Below, in pieces: positions 1-8,033 of a stretch of DNA of 21,075 nt. Each line of letters begins with the position of its first letter. Positions within the stretch are counted from its first letter, which is position 1. The position numbers and the translations under genes were made by a program. The DNA comes from an uncultured Actinomycetes bacterium (lineage in GTDB: Bacteria > Actinomycetota > Actinomycetes > S36-B12): assembly GCA_937902285.1 (NCBI GenBank), contig CALGTB010000184.1:1-21075 (forward strand), in the 5' to 3' direction. Below the pieces are notes generated by a model. That model did no database searches. It saw only the letters and a list, made by a program, of their open reading frames with translations, and was not told the DNA's origin.

Positions 1-15
1 TTCGACCGATCGGTG

Positions 16-1746
16 CTACTTGGCCAGCGCCGGGCGCTTCAGCGGCTCAGGGACGAACGCGCCGTCACTGTTCACGCCGGGAGTCGCCCACATGAGGCGG
101 TTGATGGCCTTGATCTGCTTGGCCGACTTGGCCGCCACGAGCCGGTTGAGGGCCGTGATGCCGTTGACCACCTGGACACCGTTGCCGATGGTCCAGTTGC
201 AGTGGCCGACGCCGGACGTCGCCTTCGCTGCCGACGCCGCCGAGTTGGGCGACTTCGCGCCCGCATCGAACGTCGTCCAGCCGTCCTCCGGCGGGATCGT
301 GTAGAACTGCAGCGCCTTGCCCATCACGCCCATCTTCTTCGCGGACGCCATGAGCTTGAGGTAGTAGTTCTCGGTGTTCGCAGCCGGGACGACCGGGTCG
401 TACGTGGTCGTCATGAGCACCGTGGGCACCGTGTAGACGCCCTTGGGTGCCGGCAGCGAGCGGATCGCCTTGACGGCGGCCGCGTTGACCGCGAACCGCG
501 CGGCGGGGTTGCCCTTCGACTCGTCGAGCTTCGCCAGCATGGCGTTGAGTGCGTTGGGCATGACCGTGGTGGCGTTCAGCGTGTCGCCGAACTCACCCCG
601 CTGCTCGGACGAGAGCAGCGCCGTGTAGGCCACGTTCACGTTGTCCGTGAAGTTGGCCGAGTCGGTCGCCGGGATCGAGGCAAGGCCACGGGCCTTGGTC
701 TCGAGGTCGTAGCGGACCATGATGCCCAGGGCAGCAGCCGCACCGACGTTCTGCAGCATGGCTGCCGCAGACGAGGCACCCGCCGACGCCGGCGAGTAGC
801 CGCCCGCCAGCGCCGCAGCCGTGCCCAGCGTTGCGAACGCCGGGTTGACCGTCTGGCCGTCGTAGACCGACGACTTCGTGGGCAGGCCCGCCATGAGGCC
901 ACCGAGCAGGTTGGCCTGCGCGATGGGGTAGCCCACGGCCGAGGTCGACGCCGTGCCGGCAGCCACCGCGCCCAGCGTGGTGAGCACCGTCCCGAGGTCG
1001 GACAGGGCCTGGGTGTACGACTGGTAGTTCGCCACGCGCAGAGTCGGGGCGATGAGGGTCTTCCAGGTGTACATCACCGTCATGGCGCTGTTCATCGCCT
1101 GCTCCGGACCCGCGAGCGGGGCGCAGAGGGGCATGATTCCGGCGACCTTGCTCGGGTTGCGCTCGGCCACGGTGGCCGACATGAAGCCGCCGAAGGAGTC
1201 TCCCCACATGAGGATCTTCTTCACGCCGGCGATGGCGCCGCCGTTGACGTGCTTGATGAGGTTCTCGTTGGCCTGGATGCCCTCGGAGATCGCCCAGCCC
1301 TGCGACGAGTTGCCGACACCGGCGAGGGCGTAGCCCTGCGCCAGCAGCTGCTGCGCGATGGTGTCATTGGACGCCACCTGCGCCATGTTGTTCGCCTGGT
1401 AGGCCACGGCCGATCCGAAGGCCGGCGCGAACGCCGGCACGCTGATCGCCGTGTAGGCGGGGTTGGTCGACAGCCCCAGGGCCGTCGGCCCGGCGAATGC
1501 CGCCGGGATCGGGTCCTTGAAGCGGTAGCCGTGGTTGTACATGAGCACGGTGCCGTTGAAGGTCGTCGGCATGACGATCTTGAACGGCGACGTGCCCAGC
1601 GTGCCCGTGAGGTTGCCCTCGCAGGTGGCGCCTGCCGCACAGGCGTCAGCCGCATTCGCGGGGGTCACCGCCGCCGGGACTGCCACAAGCAGCAGCCCGG
1701 CGGTGGCGACGGCCGCGACGGCGCGGCGGGTCATGGAGATTCGCAT
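16..1746 (-). CDS. secreted alpha/beta hydrolase (serine esterase/peptidase-like)
   Basis: A 576-residue exported serine hydrolase. The N-terminus is a Sec-type signal (Arg-Arg, then a hydrophobic run, then a PANAADA-like cleavage region near residue 32). A GDSFGG nucleophile elbow puts the catalytic Ser at about 184, with the acid in TTYDPVVP (Asp about 450) and the base in GVGHCNW (His about 515). The long stretch between Ser and Asp is Ala-rich and probably forms a cap. The substrate is not readable from sequence; an ester or amide bond is inferred from the fold. An ATG at 1758 directly follows the stop of the upstream binding-protein gene, but the in-frame ATG at 1746 has a GAGGA ribosome site at good spacing, so I prefer 1746. 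It is the last gene of the transporter operon, so its product is probably imported by that system. The fold is sure, the substrate unknown. Confidence 0.85.
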   Translation of the reverse strand: MRISMTRRAVAAVATAGLLLVAVPAAVTPANAADACAAGATCEGNLTGTLGTSPFKIVMPTTFNGTVLMYNHGYRFKDPIPAAFAGPTALGLSTNPAYTAISVPAFAPAFGSAVAYQANNMAQVASNDTIAQQLLAQGYALAGVGNSSQGWAISEGIQANENLIKHVNGGAIAGVKKILMWGDSFGGFMSATVAERNPSKVAGIMPLCAPLAGPEQAMNSAMTVMYTWKTLIAPTLRVANYQSYTQALSDLGTVLTTLGAVAAGTASTSAVGYPIAQANLLGGLMAGLPTKSSVYDGQTVNPAFATLGTAAALAGGYSPASAGASSAAAMLQNVGAAAALGIMVRYDLETKARGLASIPATDSANFTDNVNVAYTALLSSEQRGEFGDTLNATTVMPNALNAMLAKLDESKGNPAARFAVNAAAVKAIRSLPAPKGVYTVPTVLMTTTYDPVVPAANTENYYLKLMASAKKMGVMGKALQFYTIPPEDGWTTFDAGAKSPNSAASAAKATSGVGHCNWTIGNGVQVVNGITALNRLVAAKSAKQIKAINRLMWATPGVNSDGAFVPEPLKRPALAK

Positions 1747-1758
1747 ATTCGTCCTCAT

Positions 1759-3066
1759 CTACGGCAGCAGCTTGGGAGTGGGGGCACCGGGCTTGTAGGT
1801 CGACTGCTTGGCCGTGCCAGTCGACGCACTCGTCGCGGTCATGATGAACGACGTGAGGCGGTCAACCTCGGCGTTGGCGTTGTACTGACCCATGTAGTAG
1901 CCCGTGAGTCCCTGGTGAGAGGAGCTCGAGAACACCATCGGGACGACCGCGGCCGAACGGAAGCTCGATGCCTTGGTCTGCAGGGCGCTGATGAGTCCCG
2001 CACGCGTGAGGTCCTTGCCGGCGGCCTTGAGGGCCTGGGCGAGCACGTACGCCGTGTTGATGCCGTAGTAGGTGTAGAAGTTCCACGACAGGCCGCTCGC
2101 GGTGGCGATGGCCTTCATCTGCGACACGAAGGGGTTCGACGTGTCCTGGATCGGGACGATCCACGACGGCGTGTAGATGCCCTTGAGCAGCGCCTTGGCC
2201 GATGCGCCGAGCGACGCGCCGAGCACGGTCGGGTCCGATCCGACGGACGTGATCATCCAGGTCGGGGCGAACTGCGAGCGGGCGGCGGTGCCGAGCAGCT
2301 GCGCGGTGGCCGAGGTGACGCCGAAGAACACGACCAGCTGGCAGCCGGCGCTCTTGAGCTTGGTGATCTGCGCGGTGAAGGGCGAGACCTGCGATCCCGA
2401 GAAGTACGAGACGGTCTCGGCGAACTTGAGGCCGGCAGCGTTGAAGCCGCGGGCGGCGTCCTCGCCGAACTCGCCGTCCTGGTAGAACAGGCAGGCCTTC
2501 TTCGCCGCCAGGTCAGCGGTCTTCTGGATGTAGTAGGCCATGACCTTGGCCTCGACCACGTACGACGGGAAGTACGGGAACGTCGTCGGGTACTTCTTCG
2601 CGTTGTCGAAGGCCGCGCCTCCGGTGTTCACGAAGACGTCCGGGATGCCGCGGCGGTTGAGGTCGGCGACGACCGCAGAGTGGGTCGGAGTGCCCAGGGC
2701 GCCGTACATCGCGAAGATCTTGTCGCGCAGGATCAGCTGGTTGGTGACCTTCTTGGTGAGACCCGGGTTGTACTGGTCGTCATAGACCACGTACTTGATC
2801 TTGCGGCCGTTGATGCCGCCCTTCGAGTTCACGTAGTTGAAGTACGCCTGAGAGGCGGGCGCGATGTCCTTGTAGCCCGGCGACGCCGGTCCGGTCAGCG
2901 GCGTGGTGGTGCCGATGACGATCTCGGTGGCGCTGACACCGGGGTCGGCTGCGACGACCGGTGCTGGCGGTGCCACTGCAGTTGCGGGCGCGGCAAGAGC
3001 CAATCCCACGGCTGCCACCGCACCTAGTGCGACCACTCGAGTCGCGATCACTTTGCTCACGGACAT
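1759..3066 (-). CDS. ABC transporter substrate-binding protein, branched-chain amino acid (HAAT) type
   Basis: A 435-residue exported binding protein of the LivJ/Peripla_BP_6 class that captures substrate for the permeases encoded upstream. Residues 1-32 form a signal peptide ending in an APATAVA-like site. The mature part starts with the family pattern (ATEIVIGTTTPLTGPASPG) and continues as two Rossmann-like lobes (YVVYDDQYNP, YGALGTPTH, GVTSATAQLL, FYTYYGINTAYVLAQAL). The substrate could be an amino acid, amide, urea, aromatic acid or similar; the sequence does not say. The start at 3066 is preceded by GGGGAGGAA at ideal spacing. An in-frame ATG at 3153 would add a non-signal-like leader and is rejected. 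There is no lipobox cysteine, which is odd for a Gram-positive binding protein. It is separated from livM by 136 bp that hold a candidate promoter. Confidence 0.9.
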   Translation of the reverse strand: MSVSKVIATRVVALGAVAAVGLALAAPATAVAPPAPVVAADPGVSATEIVIGTTTPLTGPASPGYKDIAPASQAYFNYVNSKGGINGRKIKYVVYDDQYNPGLTKKVTNQLILRDKIFAMYGALGTPTHSAVVADLNRRGIPDVFVNTGGAAFDNAKKYPTTFPYFPSYVVEAKVMAYYIQKTADLAAKKACLFYQDGEFGEDAARGFNAAGLKFAETVSYFSGSQVSPFTAQITKLKSAGCQLVVFFGVTSATAQLLGTAARSQFAPTWMITSVGSDPTVLGASLGASAKALLKGIYTPSWIVPIQDTSNPFVSQMKAIATASGLSWNFYTYYGINTAYVLAQALKAAGKDLTRAGLISALQTKASSFRSAAVVPMVFSSSSHQGLTGYYMGQYNANAEVDRLTSFIMTATSASTGTAKQSTYKPGAPTPKLLP

Positions 3067-3162
3067 TTCCTCCCCAAGAAGGGCGCGCGGAAGGCGCCTT
3101 ATCTGATGTGTATTGCGTGCTGGTGAATCCTCGGTTGCCATCCGCTTACGCAACTGCTTTGG

Positions 3163-3191
3163 AGACTAGCCACCCCTCGTGGCAGTCGCAA
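3163..3191 (-). promoter_or_regulatory. candidate promoter for the binding-protein gene
   Basis: On the minus strand a TTGCGA -35 (3186-3191) and a TAGTCT -10 (3163-3168) are separated by exactly 17 bp. They lie in the livM/binding-protein gap, about 100 bp upstream of the ATG at 3066. The spacer contains GCCAC-N5-GTGGC, a small dyad that could be an operator or a weak stem after livM. An extra promoter here would let the binding protein and hydrolase be made in excess over the membrane parts, as is common in such operons. This is a by-eye match only. Confidence 0.35.
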
Positions 3192-3202
3192 CAGGTTTGG
3201 CA

Positions 3203-4618
3203 TTAGCCGGGCGACCCTGCCCGTTTCGTTACCTTCGCTGACAGGGACTTGATCGACCCCACGATCCCGCCCGGTGCGATGAGGACGACAAGGACGACCA
3301 GGAGGCCGTACAGCAGGTTCGGCATGTTGTTGGTCACCTGCTCGTCCCAGCCTCGGCCCTCGGCGGCGCTGCGCACCAGCTCCGGCAGCCACACGATGAT
3401 GACGGCTCCGATGATCGCGCCGACGAGTGACGACCGGCCGCCGAGCACCACGCCTACGAGCAGGGACAGCGACAGCCCGAGCGGGAAGGCCCCGGGGCCC
3501 ACGTACGCGAGGAGCTGGGCGAACACGCCACCCGCCAGAGCGGCGAAGACGCTGCTGATCATGAACGCCGAGACCTTGGACCAGGCCGGCGAGATGCCCG
3601 AGACCGCGGCGGCGACCGGGTCGTCGCGCACGGCACGCCAGACCGACCCCTGACGCCCCCGGACGAGGTTGAGCGCCACGAAGCCCACGAGACAGGCGAC
3701 GAGGATCGCCAGCGATGCCTGCCAGTACTCGATGAGGAAGCCCGGATCGGCCTGGTCGGTGCTCGGCGGCAGCGTGTCGACGGGAACGTCCGGAACGGGG
3801 ACATCCGTCGACACGTCGGTCGGCACATCGGTGGCGACATCGGTCGGCGCGTCGGTCGAGGTGCCGTCGGCGTTGAGATCGTCGATCGTGAGCAGGTCGT
3901 CGGGAGCCAGGGTCTCCCCCGCGCCCTCGCCCTCGGTCGGCAGCTCCGACGCCGTTCCGTCGCCCGACAGGTCGTCGATCGTGAGCAGGTCGTCGGGAGC
4001 CAGGGTCTCCCCCGCGCCCTCGCCCTCGGTCGGCAGGGCCTCGTCGGTCGTGCCCTCGGTCGTGCCGTCGGTGACGGCCTCCGTCCCCGTCTCGGCGCCC
4101 TCGTCGACAGCCGGCTCGTAGCCGCCCTCCGGGAAGGGCACGGTGAGCAGCAGGCCCGTCTCGCCGCCGAAGAGGTCAGGGAACCGGTTGGCGATGGCGG
4201 GGATGCCGACGGCGATGCCGAGGGTGAGGCCGGCGAGGTACGGGCCCTTGAGGCGCGCGCCCAGCCCGCCGATGATCAGGCCGAAGACGATGCCGCCGAT
4301 GAGCGCGAAGACCATCGCCCACCAGCCGTTCATCGGCACCCCGATGATCGGCACGGTCTGCCAGTTCAGGCTGGTCAGGGCGAGCGTGTAGGCGCCGATG
4401 GCCATCAGCGCGCCGTTGCCCAGGGACACCTGCCCCGAGAGGCCGACGAGGATGACCATGCCGAACATGGCGGTCGCGTACATCGCGGCCAGGGCGATGT
4501 TCGACATCGTCAGGGGATCCGCGCCGCCCACGAACCACATGAGGGCCAGGTAGAGGACGACGACGATCACCGCGTGCAGGACGAGGCGGGCGCCCGGAAG
4601 GCGCATGAGGTTGGTCAT
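3203..4618 (-). CDS. livM: branched-chain amino acid-type ABC permease LivM with large acidic insert
   Basis: The second membrane subunit of the importer, 471 residues; usual LivM proteins are about 320-350. N-terminal membrane segments lead to the LivM signature region (GLSGQVSLGNGALMAIGAY, about 59-77) and GPYLAGLTLGIAVG (125-138). The C-terminal half has SVWRAVRDDPVAAAVSGI (the EAA-like loop that contacts the ATPases), then FAALAGGVFAQLLAYVGP and the last helices. Between about 166 and 292, after the FGGETGLLL loop, lies a hydrophilic Asp/Glu/Thr/Pro-rich insert with a 31-residue repeat and PTDV-type repeats. Family topology places it outside the membrane. The start has an AGGGAG site that overlaps the livH stop, 9 nt upstream. 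Confidence 0.92.
   Translation of the reverse strand: MTNLMRLPGARLVLHAVIVVVLYLALMWFVGGADPLTMSNIALAAMYATAMFGMVILVGLSGQVSLGNGALMAIGAYTLALTSLNWQTVPIIGVPMNGWWAMVFALIGGIVFGLIIGGLGARLKGPYLAGLTLGIAVGIPAIANRFPDLFGGETGLLLTVPFPEGGYEPAVDEGAETGTEAVTDGTTEGTTDEALPTEGEGAGETLAPDDLLTIDDLSGDGTASELPTEGEGAGETLAPDDLLTIDDLNADGTSTDAPTDVATDVPTDVSTDVPVPDVPVDTLPPSTDQADPGFLIEYWQASLAILVACLVGFVALNLVRGRQGSVWRAVRDDPVAAAVSGISPAWSKVSAFMISSVFAALAGGVFAQLLAYVGPGAFPLGLSLSLLVGVVLGGRSSLVGAIIGAVIIVWLPELVRSAAEGRGWDEQVTNNMPNLLYGLLVVLVVLIAPGGIVGSIKSLSAKVTKRAGSPG
3879..4036. repeat. direct repeat: two identical 65-bp copies in the livM insert
   Basis: 3879-3943 and 3972-4036 are identical over 65 bp and offset by 93 bp (31 codons), so the repeat is in frame. 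Each copy encodes an acidic segment beginning LPTEGEGAGETLAP and ending TIDDL (residues about 195-217 and 226-248). The 28-bp linker between the copies differs from the sequence after the second copy. Perfect identity at the DNA level, including third codon positions, implies a recent duplication or ongoing gene conversion. Confidence 0.97.
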
Positions 4619-4627
4619 GCCGTCTCC

Positions 4628-5506
4628 CTAGACCGATCGCGACGAGGTATGGCCGAAGACGCCGTCCGGCTTCAGCAGGAGGTTGAGGGCGAGCAGCACG
4701 AGCGCGACCACCGGTGCGTTGCTGGAGTCGCTGTAGCCCGTGACGAGGGAGATGACCAGCCCGGTGCCGACACCCAGGGCCACCGCGCCGACGAGGCTGT
4801 CGAGGCCGCCGATGACCGCTGCGGTGAAGGCGAACACCAGCAGGATGTCGAAGCTGTTCGGCGACAGCGTGGAGATGGGGGCGACGAGCACGCCCGCCAC
4901 CGCGCCCACGATGCCAGCGATCGCCCATCCGATGGTCAGGGTCCGACTCACGCGGACCCCCGACAGGCGCGCCACCTCGGGGTTGAAGGCGGTGGCCCGC
5001 ATCGACAGGCCGAGGTTCGTCCGGGTGAACACGAGCGACAGGCCCACCACCAGGGCGAGGGTCACGCCGATCACGACGAGGTCGTAGACCGAGATCGGCC
5101 ACTCGCGGCCGAACGCGCTGATGCCCGCGCTGTTGAACGGCTGCGGGTAGGCCTGCTGGTCGCCGCCCCAGATCATCCCTGCGCCGGCCTGGAGGGCGAT
5201 GAGCACGCCGAAGGTCGCGATGATCGCGCCGGACGTGTCGGCCCGCTTGACCGGGCGCAGCACGAGGTACTGGACCACGACGCCCAGGGCCGCTCCCGCG
5301 ACGATCGCCCCCGCGAGCGCGAGGAACCAGTTGCCCGTGAGGTCCTGGATCGACAGGGCGATGAACGTGGTGAACATGGCCTGGCCGACCTGGGCGAAGT
5401 TCACGACCCGGGTGGCGCGCCACGTCAGCACGAGGGCGAGCGCCATGAGCGCGATGATCGCCCCGGAGCCGAGTCCGCCCAGCAGGTACTCGATGAAGTT
5501 AGTCAC
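4628..5506 (-). CDS. livH: branched-chain amino acid-type ABC permease LivH
   Basis: The first membrane subunit of the importer, 292 residues, a normal length for LivH. It begins FIEYLLGGLGSGAIIALMALALVL and has about eight hydrophobic segments. The family loop RATAFNPEVARLSGVRV (about 172-188) corresponds to the cytoplasmic EAA-like motif that docks on the ATP-binding subunits. Typical LivH stretches follow (AIAGIVGAVAGVLVAP, FTAAVIGGLDSLVGAVALG). The start codon is GTG, chosen because GGGGGAGG lies just upstream. livF ends 11 bp upstream and livM starts 9 bp downstream, so it is tightly operonic. Confidence 0.93.
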   Translation of the reverse strand: MTNFIEYLLGGLGSGAIIALMALALVLTWRATRVVNFAQVGQAMFTTFIALSIQDLTGNWFLALAGAIVAGAALGVVVQYLVLRPVKRADTSGAIIATFGVLIALQAGAGMIWGGDQQAYPQPFNSAGISAFGREWPISVYDLVVIGVTLALVVGLSLVFTRTNLGLSMRATAFNPEVARLSGVRVSRTLTIGWAIAGIVGAVAGVLVAPISTLSPNSFDILLVFAFTAAVIGGLDSLVGAVALGVGTGLVISLVTGYSDSSNAPVVALVLLALNLLLKPDGVFGHTSSRSV

Positions 5507-5517
5507 GTCGCCTCCCC

Positions 5518-6222
5518 CTAGTAGCCCAGGTAGGCATGTCGAAGTTCATCGTGCGAGGCGATCTCCTGCGCCGGGCCCGCCATCACGACCTGGCCGAGGT
5601 TCAGGACGACACCCTGGCTCGCCACCCGCAGGGCGGTCACGGCGTTCTGCTCGACCAGGAGGACCGCGAGGTTCTGCTCGGTGGCCAGTCGCTTCACGAG
5701 CTGGAGGATCTGCGTGACGATGAGGGGCGCCAGCCCGAGTGACGGCTCGTCGAGCAGCAGGCACTGGGGATCGCACATGAGGGCGCGTCCGATGGCCAGC
5801 TGCTGCCGCTCGCCGCCGCTCAGCGTCGCGGCGCCCATCGACCGCCGCTCGCCGAGCACCGGGAACATGTCGAAGACCTCGGTCACGGTGGCCGCCCGGT
5901 CGGTGCGGCTGCGCCACATCCCGCCCAGGCGGAGGTTCTCCTCGACCGTGAGCTCCGGGATGGTCGAGCGCCCCTCAGGGACGAGGGCGACCCCCATCCG
6001 GACGATGTCCTCGGCCTTGTGGCCCGTGATCTTGACGCCGTCGAGCGTCGCCTCCCCGGTGAGCGGCTTTACGAGGCCGGCCAGGGTGCGCATGAGCGTC
6101 GACTTGCCGGCACCGTTGGCGCCGATGACGGCCGTCACCTCGCCCCGGGGGACCTCGATCGACACGTGGGCGAGGGCATGGACCGGGCCGTAGTTGACGC
6201 TGAGATCCGTGATGGTGAGCAT
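5518..6222 (-). CDS. livF: branched-chain amino acid-type ABC transporter ATP-binding protein LivF
   Basis: One of two ATPases of the importer, 234 residues, standard for LivF. It has the Walker A GANGAGKST (34-42), VPEGRST at the Q-loop position, which is typical of LivF, the signature LSGGERQQLAIGRAL (134-148), the Walker B CLLLDEP (154-160), and VEQN in place of the H-loop histidine, as in the family. It probably forms a heterodimer with LivG on the cytoplasmic face of LivH/LivM. The ATG overlaps the livG stop by one base (TGATG), with a GGAGGGGG ribosome site inside the end of livG, indicating translational coupling. Confidence 0.95.
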   Translation of the reverse strand: MLTITDLSVNYGPVHALAHVSIEVPRGEVTAVIGANGAGKSTLMRTLAGLVKPLTGEATLDGVKITGHKAEDIVRMGVALVPEGRSTIPELTVEENLRLGGMWRSRTDRAATVTEVFDMFPVLGERRSMGAATLSGGERQQLAIGRALMCDPQCLLLDEPSLGLAPLIVTQILQLVKRLATEQNLAVLLVEQNAVTALRVASQGVVLNLGQVVMAGPAQEIASHDELRHAYLGY

Positions 6223-7004
6223 CAGGCTGCCCCCTCCTGGCCGAGGTAGGCGGCGAGCACGGCGGGATCGTTGCGCACCTCGTCGGGGGTGCCGGAGGCG
6301 ATGACCCGGCCGGCGTCGAGAACCCAGATGAGGTCGCAGACCGACATGACCAGCTCCATGTGGTGCTCGACGAGGAGCACGGTGCGCGCAGGCACCCAGC
6401 TGCGGATGAGCCGCTCGAGGTCGGCCATGTCGGCCGCGCCGACACCGCCGGCGGGCTCGTCGAGCAGCAGGATCGCCGGATCGGACACCAGGGCCCGCGC
6501 CAGCGCCACCTTCTTCTGGATCGGGTAGGGCAGCTCGCCGGGGAGCCGGGCCGCCTCGTCGGCGATGCCCATCTCCTCCATGGCCGCCAGGGACAGCACC
6601 CGCAGGCGCTCGGTCTCGATGTCGGTCCAGGGCATGGCGAACGACTGGGAGATGATCCCGCTGCGCACGCGGGAGGACCCGCCGAGCATGACGTTCTCGA
6701 GGGCGGTGAGGCTGGAGAACAGGCCGACCCCCTGGAGAGTGCGGGAGATGCCCATCTTGGTGAGCTTGTGCGCCTTGATGTGCTTGAGCGCGCGCCCTCG
6801 GTAGACCACCGAGCCGGAGTCGGACTTGACGAAGCCGCTGATGACGTTGAACACGGTCGTCTTGCCGGCGCCGTTGGGGCCGATGAGGCCGGTCACCTTC
6901 CCCTGGGGCACCTCGATGCTCACCCCGTCGAGGATCTGCAGCCCGCTCAGCTTGACCTTGATGTCGTCGAGCGCGAGCAGCGTCCCGCCGTCAGGGCTCG
7001 TCAC
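6222..7004 (-). CDS. livG: branched-chain amino acid-type ABC transporter ATP-binding protein LivG
   Basis: The first gene of the operon and second ATPase, 260 residues. It has the Walker A GPNGAGKTT (42-50), the Walker B AILLLDEP (177-184), the H-loop VEHHM (212-216) and the LivG-type C-terminal extension ending AAYLGQEG. The signature position reads LPYPIQKKVALARAL (158-172), without the Ser-Gly of LSGGQ; LivG proteins often deviate here, but this one is more diverged than most I know. The start is a GTG with GAGGAG about 10 nt upstream. Confidence 0.94.
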   Translation of the reverse strand: MTSPDGGTLLALDDIKVKLSGLQILDGVSIEVPQGKVTGLIGPNGAGKTTVFNVISGFVKSDSGSVVYRGRALKHIKAHKLTKMGISRTLQGVGLFSSLTALENVMLGGSSRVRSGIISQSFAMPWTDIETERLRVLSLAAMEEMGIADEAARLPGELPYPIQKKVALARALVSDPAILLLDEPAGGVGAADMADLERLIRSWVPARTVLLVEHHMELVMSVCDLIWVLDAGRVIASGTPDEVRNDPAVLAAYLGQEGAA

Positions 7005-7070
7005 CAGTCACGCTCCTCGATGTCCCGATTGCCTCGTGCGCACCACGCGCCTCATGACACGGGGTGGCTA

Positions 7071-7099
7071 AGTGTGTACTCGGTCACAACCGCGGTCAA
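7071..7099 (-). promoter_or_regulatory. candidate promoter of the livGFHM operon
   Basis: The minus strand carries TTGACC (7094-7099) and, 17 bp further, CACACT (7071-7076), followed by a leader of roughly 60 nt before the livG GTG. The -35 box matches well (5 of 6) and the -10 only partly (3 of 6). The upstream palindrome ACCGCGGT (7089-7096) overlaps the -35 and could be part of a regulator site. By-eye match only. Confidence 0.4.
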
Positions 7100-7176
7100 C
7101 AGGATTCGCAACATTGGAATGAGAACGAGGCATGGCGCACGAAGGGGGGCCGCAGGAACGAGGCAGGGCATGCGAA

Positions 7177-7206
7177 GGGGGCGCCGTCCGGCCGGACGAC
7201 GCCCCC
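7177..7206 (-). terminator. hairpin terminator after rplA
   Basis: A 30-nt self-complementary stretch starting 19 bp after the rplA stop. The RNA begins GGGGGCGTCG and ends GGCGCCCCC, and every base can pair apart from the turn (one G-U wobble). No U-tract follows, as is usual in high-GC actinobacteria. It closes the secE-nusG-rplK-rplA unit and separates it from the liv operon. The rest of 7005-7225 holds the liv promoter candidate and nothing else I can recognise. Confidence 0.7.
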
Positions 7207-7225
7207 TGTCTGATGCTCGGGGAGG

Positions 7226-7939
7226 CTAGGCCTCGTCCTCGACCAGCAGGTTCTTCACGCGGTTGGGATCGACGGGCACGCCCGGTCCCATGGTCGACGA
7301 CATCGTCGTCTTGCGCACGTAGCGCCCCTTGGCCGCGGACGGCTTCAGGCGCAGGATCTCGTCGAGGGCGGCCGCGTAGTTCTCAACCAGGGCCTGCTCG
7401 GTGAACGAGGCCTTGCCGATCGGGAACGCGAGGTTCGAGTGCTTGTCGACGCGGAACTCGATCTTGCCGCCCTTGATCTCGGAGACCGCCTTGGCGACGT
7501 CCATCGTGACCGTTCCGGTCTTCGGGTTGGGCATGAGCCCGCGGGGGCCGAGCACCTTGCCGAGCGTGCCCACCTTGCCCATGAGGTCGGGGGTGGCCAC
7601 GGCGGCGTCGAAGTCGGTCCAGCCGCCCTTGACCTTCTCGATCATGTCGTCCGACCCGACGAAGTCGGCGCCGGCGGCGCGGGCCTCATCGGCCTTGTCG
7701 CCGTTGGCGAAGACCAGGACCCGGGCGGTCTTGCCGGTGCCGTGCGGCAGGTTGACGGTGCCACGGACCATCTGGTCGGCCTTGCGGGGGTCGACGCCCA
7801 GTCGCATGGAGACCTCGACGGTGGGGTCGAACTTCGTCGCGGTGGTCTCCTTGACCAGGCGGACGGCCTCGAGGGGCGCGTACAGCGCGTCGAGGTCGAT
7901 CTTCTCTACTGCGGCCTTGTAGGCCTTGCTGCGCTTCAT
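7226..7939 (-). CDS. rplA: 50S ribosomal protein L1
   Basis: A 237-residue L1, full length. L1 binds the L1 stalk of 23S rRNA and helps release deacylated tRNA; in many bacteria it also represses its own operon. Family landmarks are FDPTVEVSMRLGVDPRKADQMVRGTVNLPHGTGK near residues 38-71, GPRGLMPNPKTGTVT near 131-145, KGGKIEFRVDK and the closing TMGPGVPVDP. The ATG has AAGGAG upstream. It lies 94 bp downstream of rplK in the usual order. Confidence 0.98.
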   Translation of the reverse strand: MKRSKAYKAAVEKIDLDALYAPLEAVRLVKETTATKFDPTVEVSMRLGVDPRKADQMVRGTVNLPHGTGKTARVLVFANGDKADEARAAGADFVGSDDMIEKVKGGWTDFDAAVATPDLMGKVGTLGKVLGPRGLMPNPKTGTVTMDVAKAVSEIKGGKIEFRVDKHSNLAFPIGKASFTEQALVENYAAALDEILRLKPSAAKGRYVRKTTMSSTMGPGVPVDPNRVKNLLVEDEA

Positions 7940-8033
7940 GTGCGTCTGCTCCTTCGCAGTGCGTGGTTGACGAGCCGCGCTGGCTCTCCCACGGATGGGG
8001 TGGTGCTCGGGGGTCGGTGCCCTCGAGGTGGTG

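Noticed and set aside
13..3027. A 1004-codon open frame on the plus strand, opposite the hydrolase and binding protein
   Set aside because: Arg/Gly/His-rich low-complexity translation with no family features; it is a mirror of two well-supported minus-strand genes in high-GC DNA.
3067..3153. An N-terminal extension of the binding protein from ATG 3153
   Set aside because: It would place 29 charged residues before the signal peptide; GGGGAGGAA precedes the ATG at 3066.
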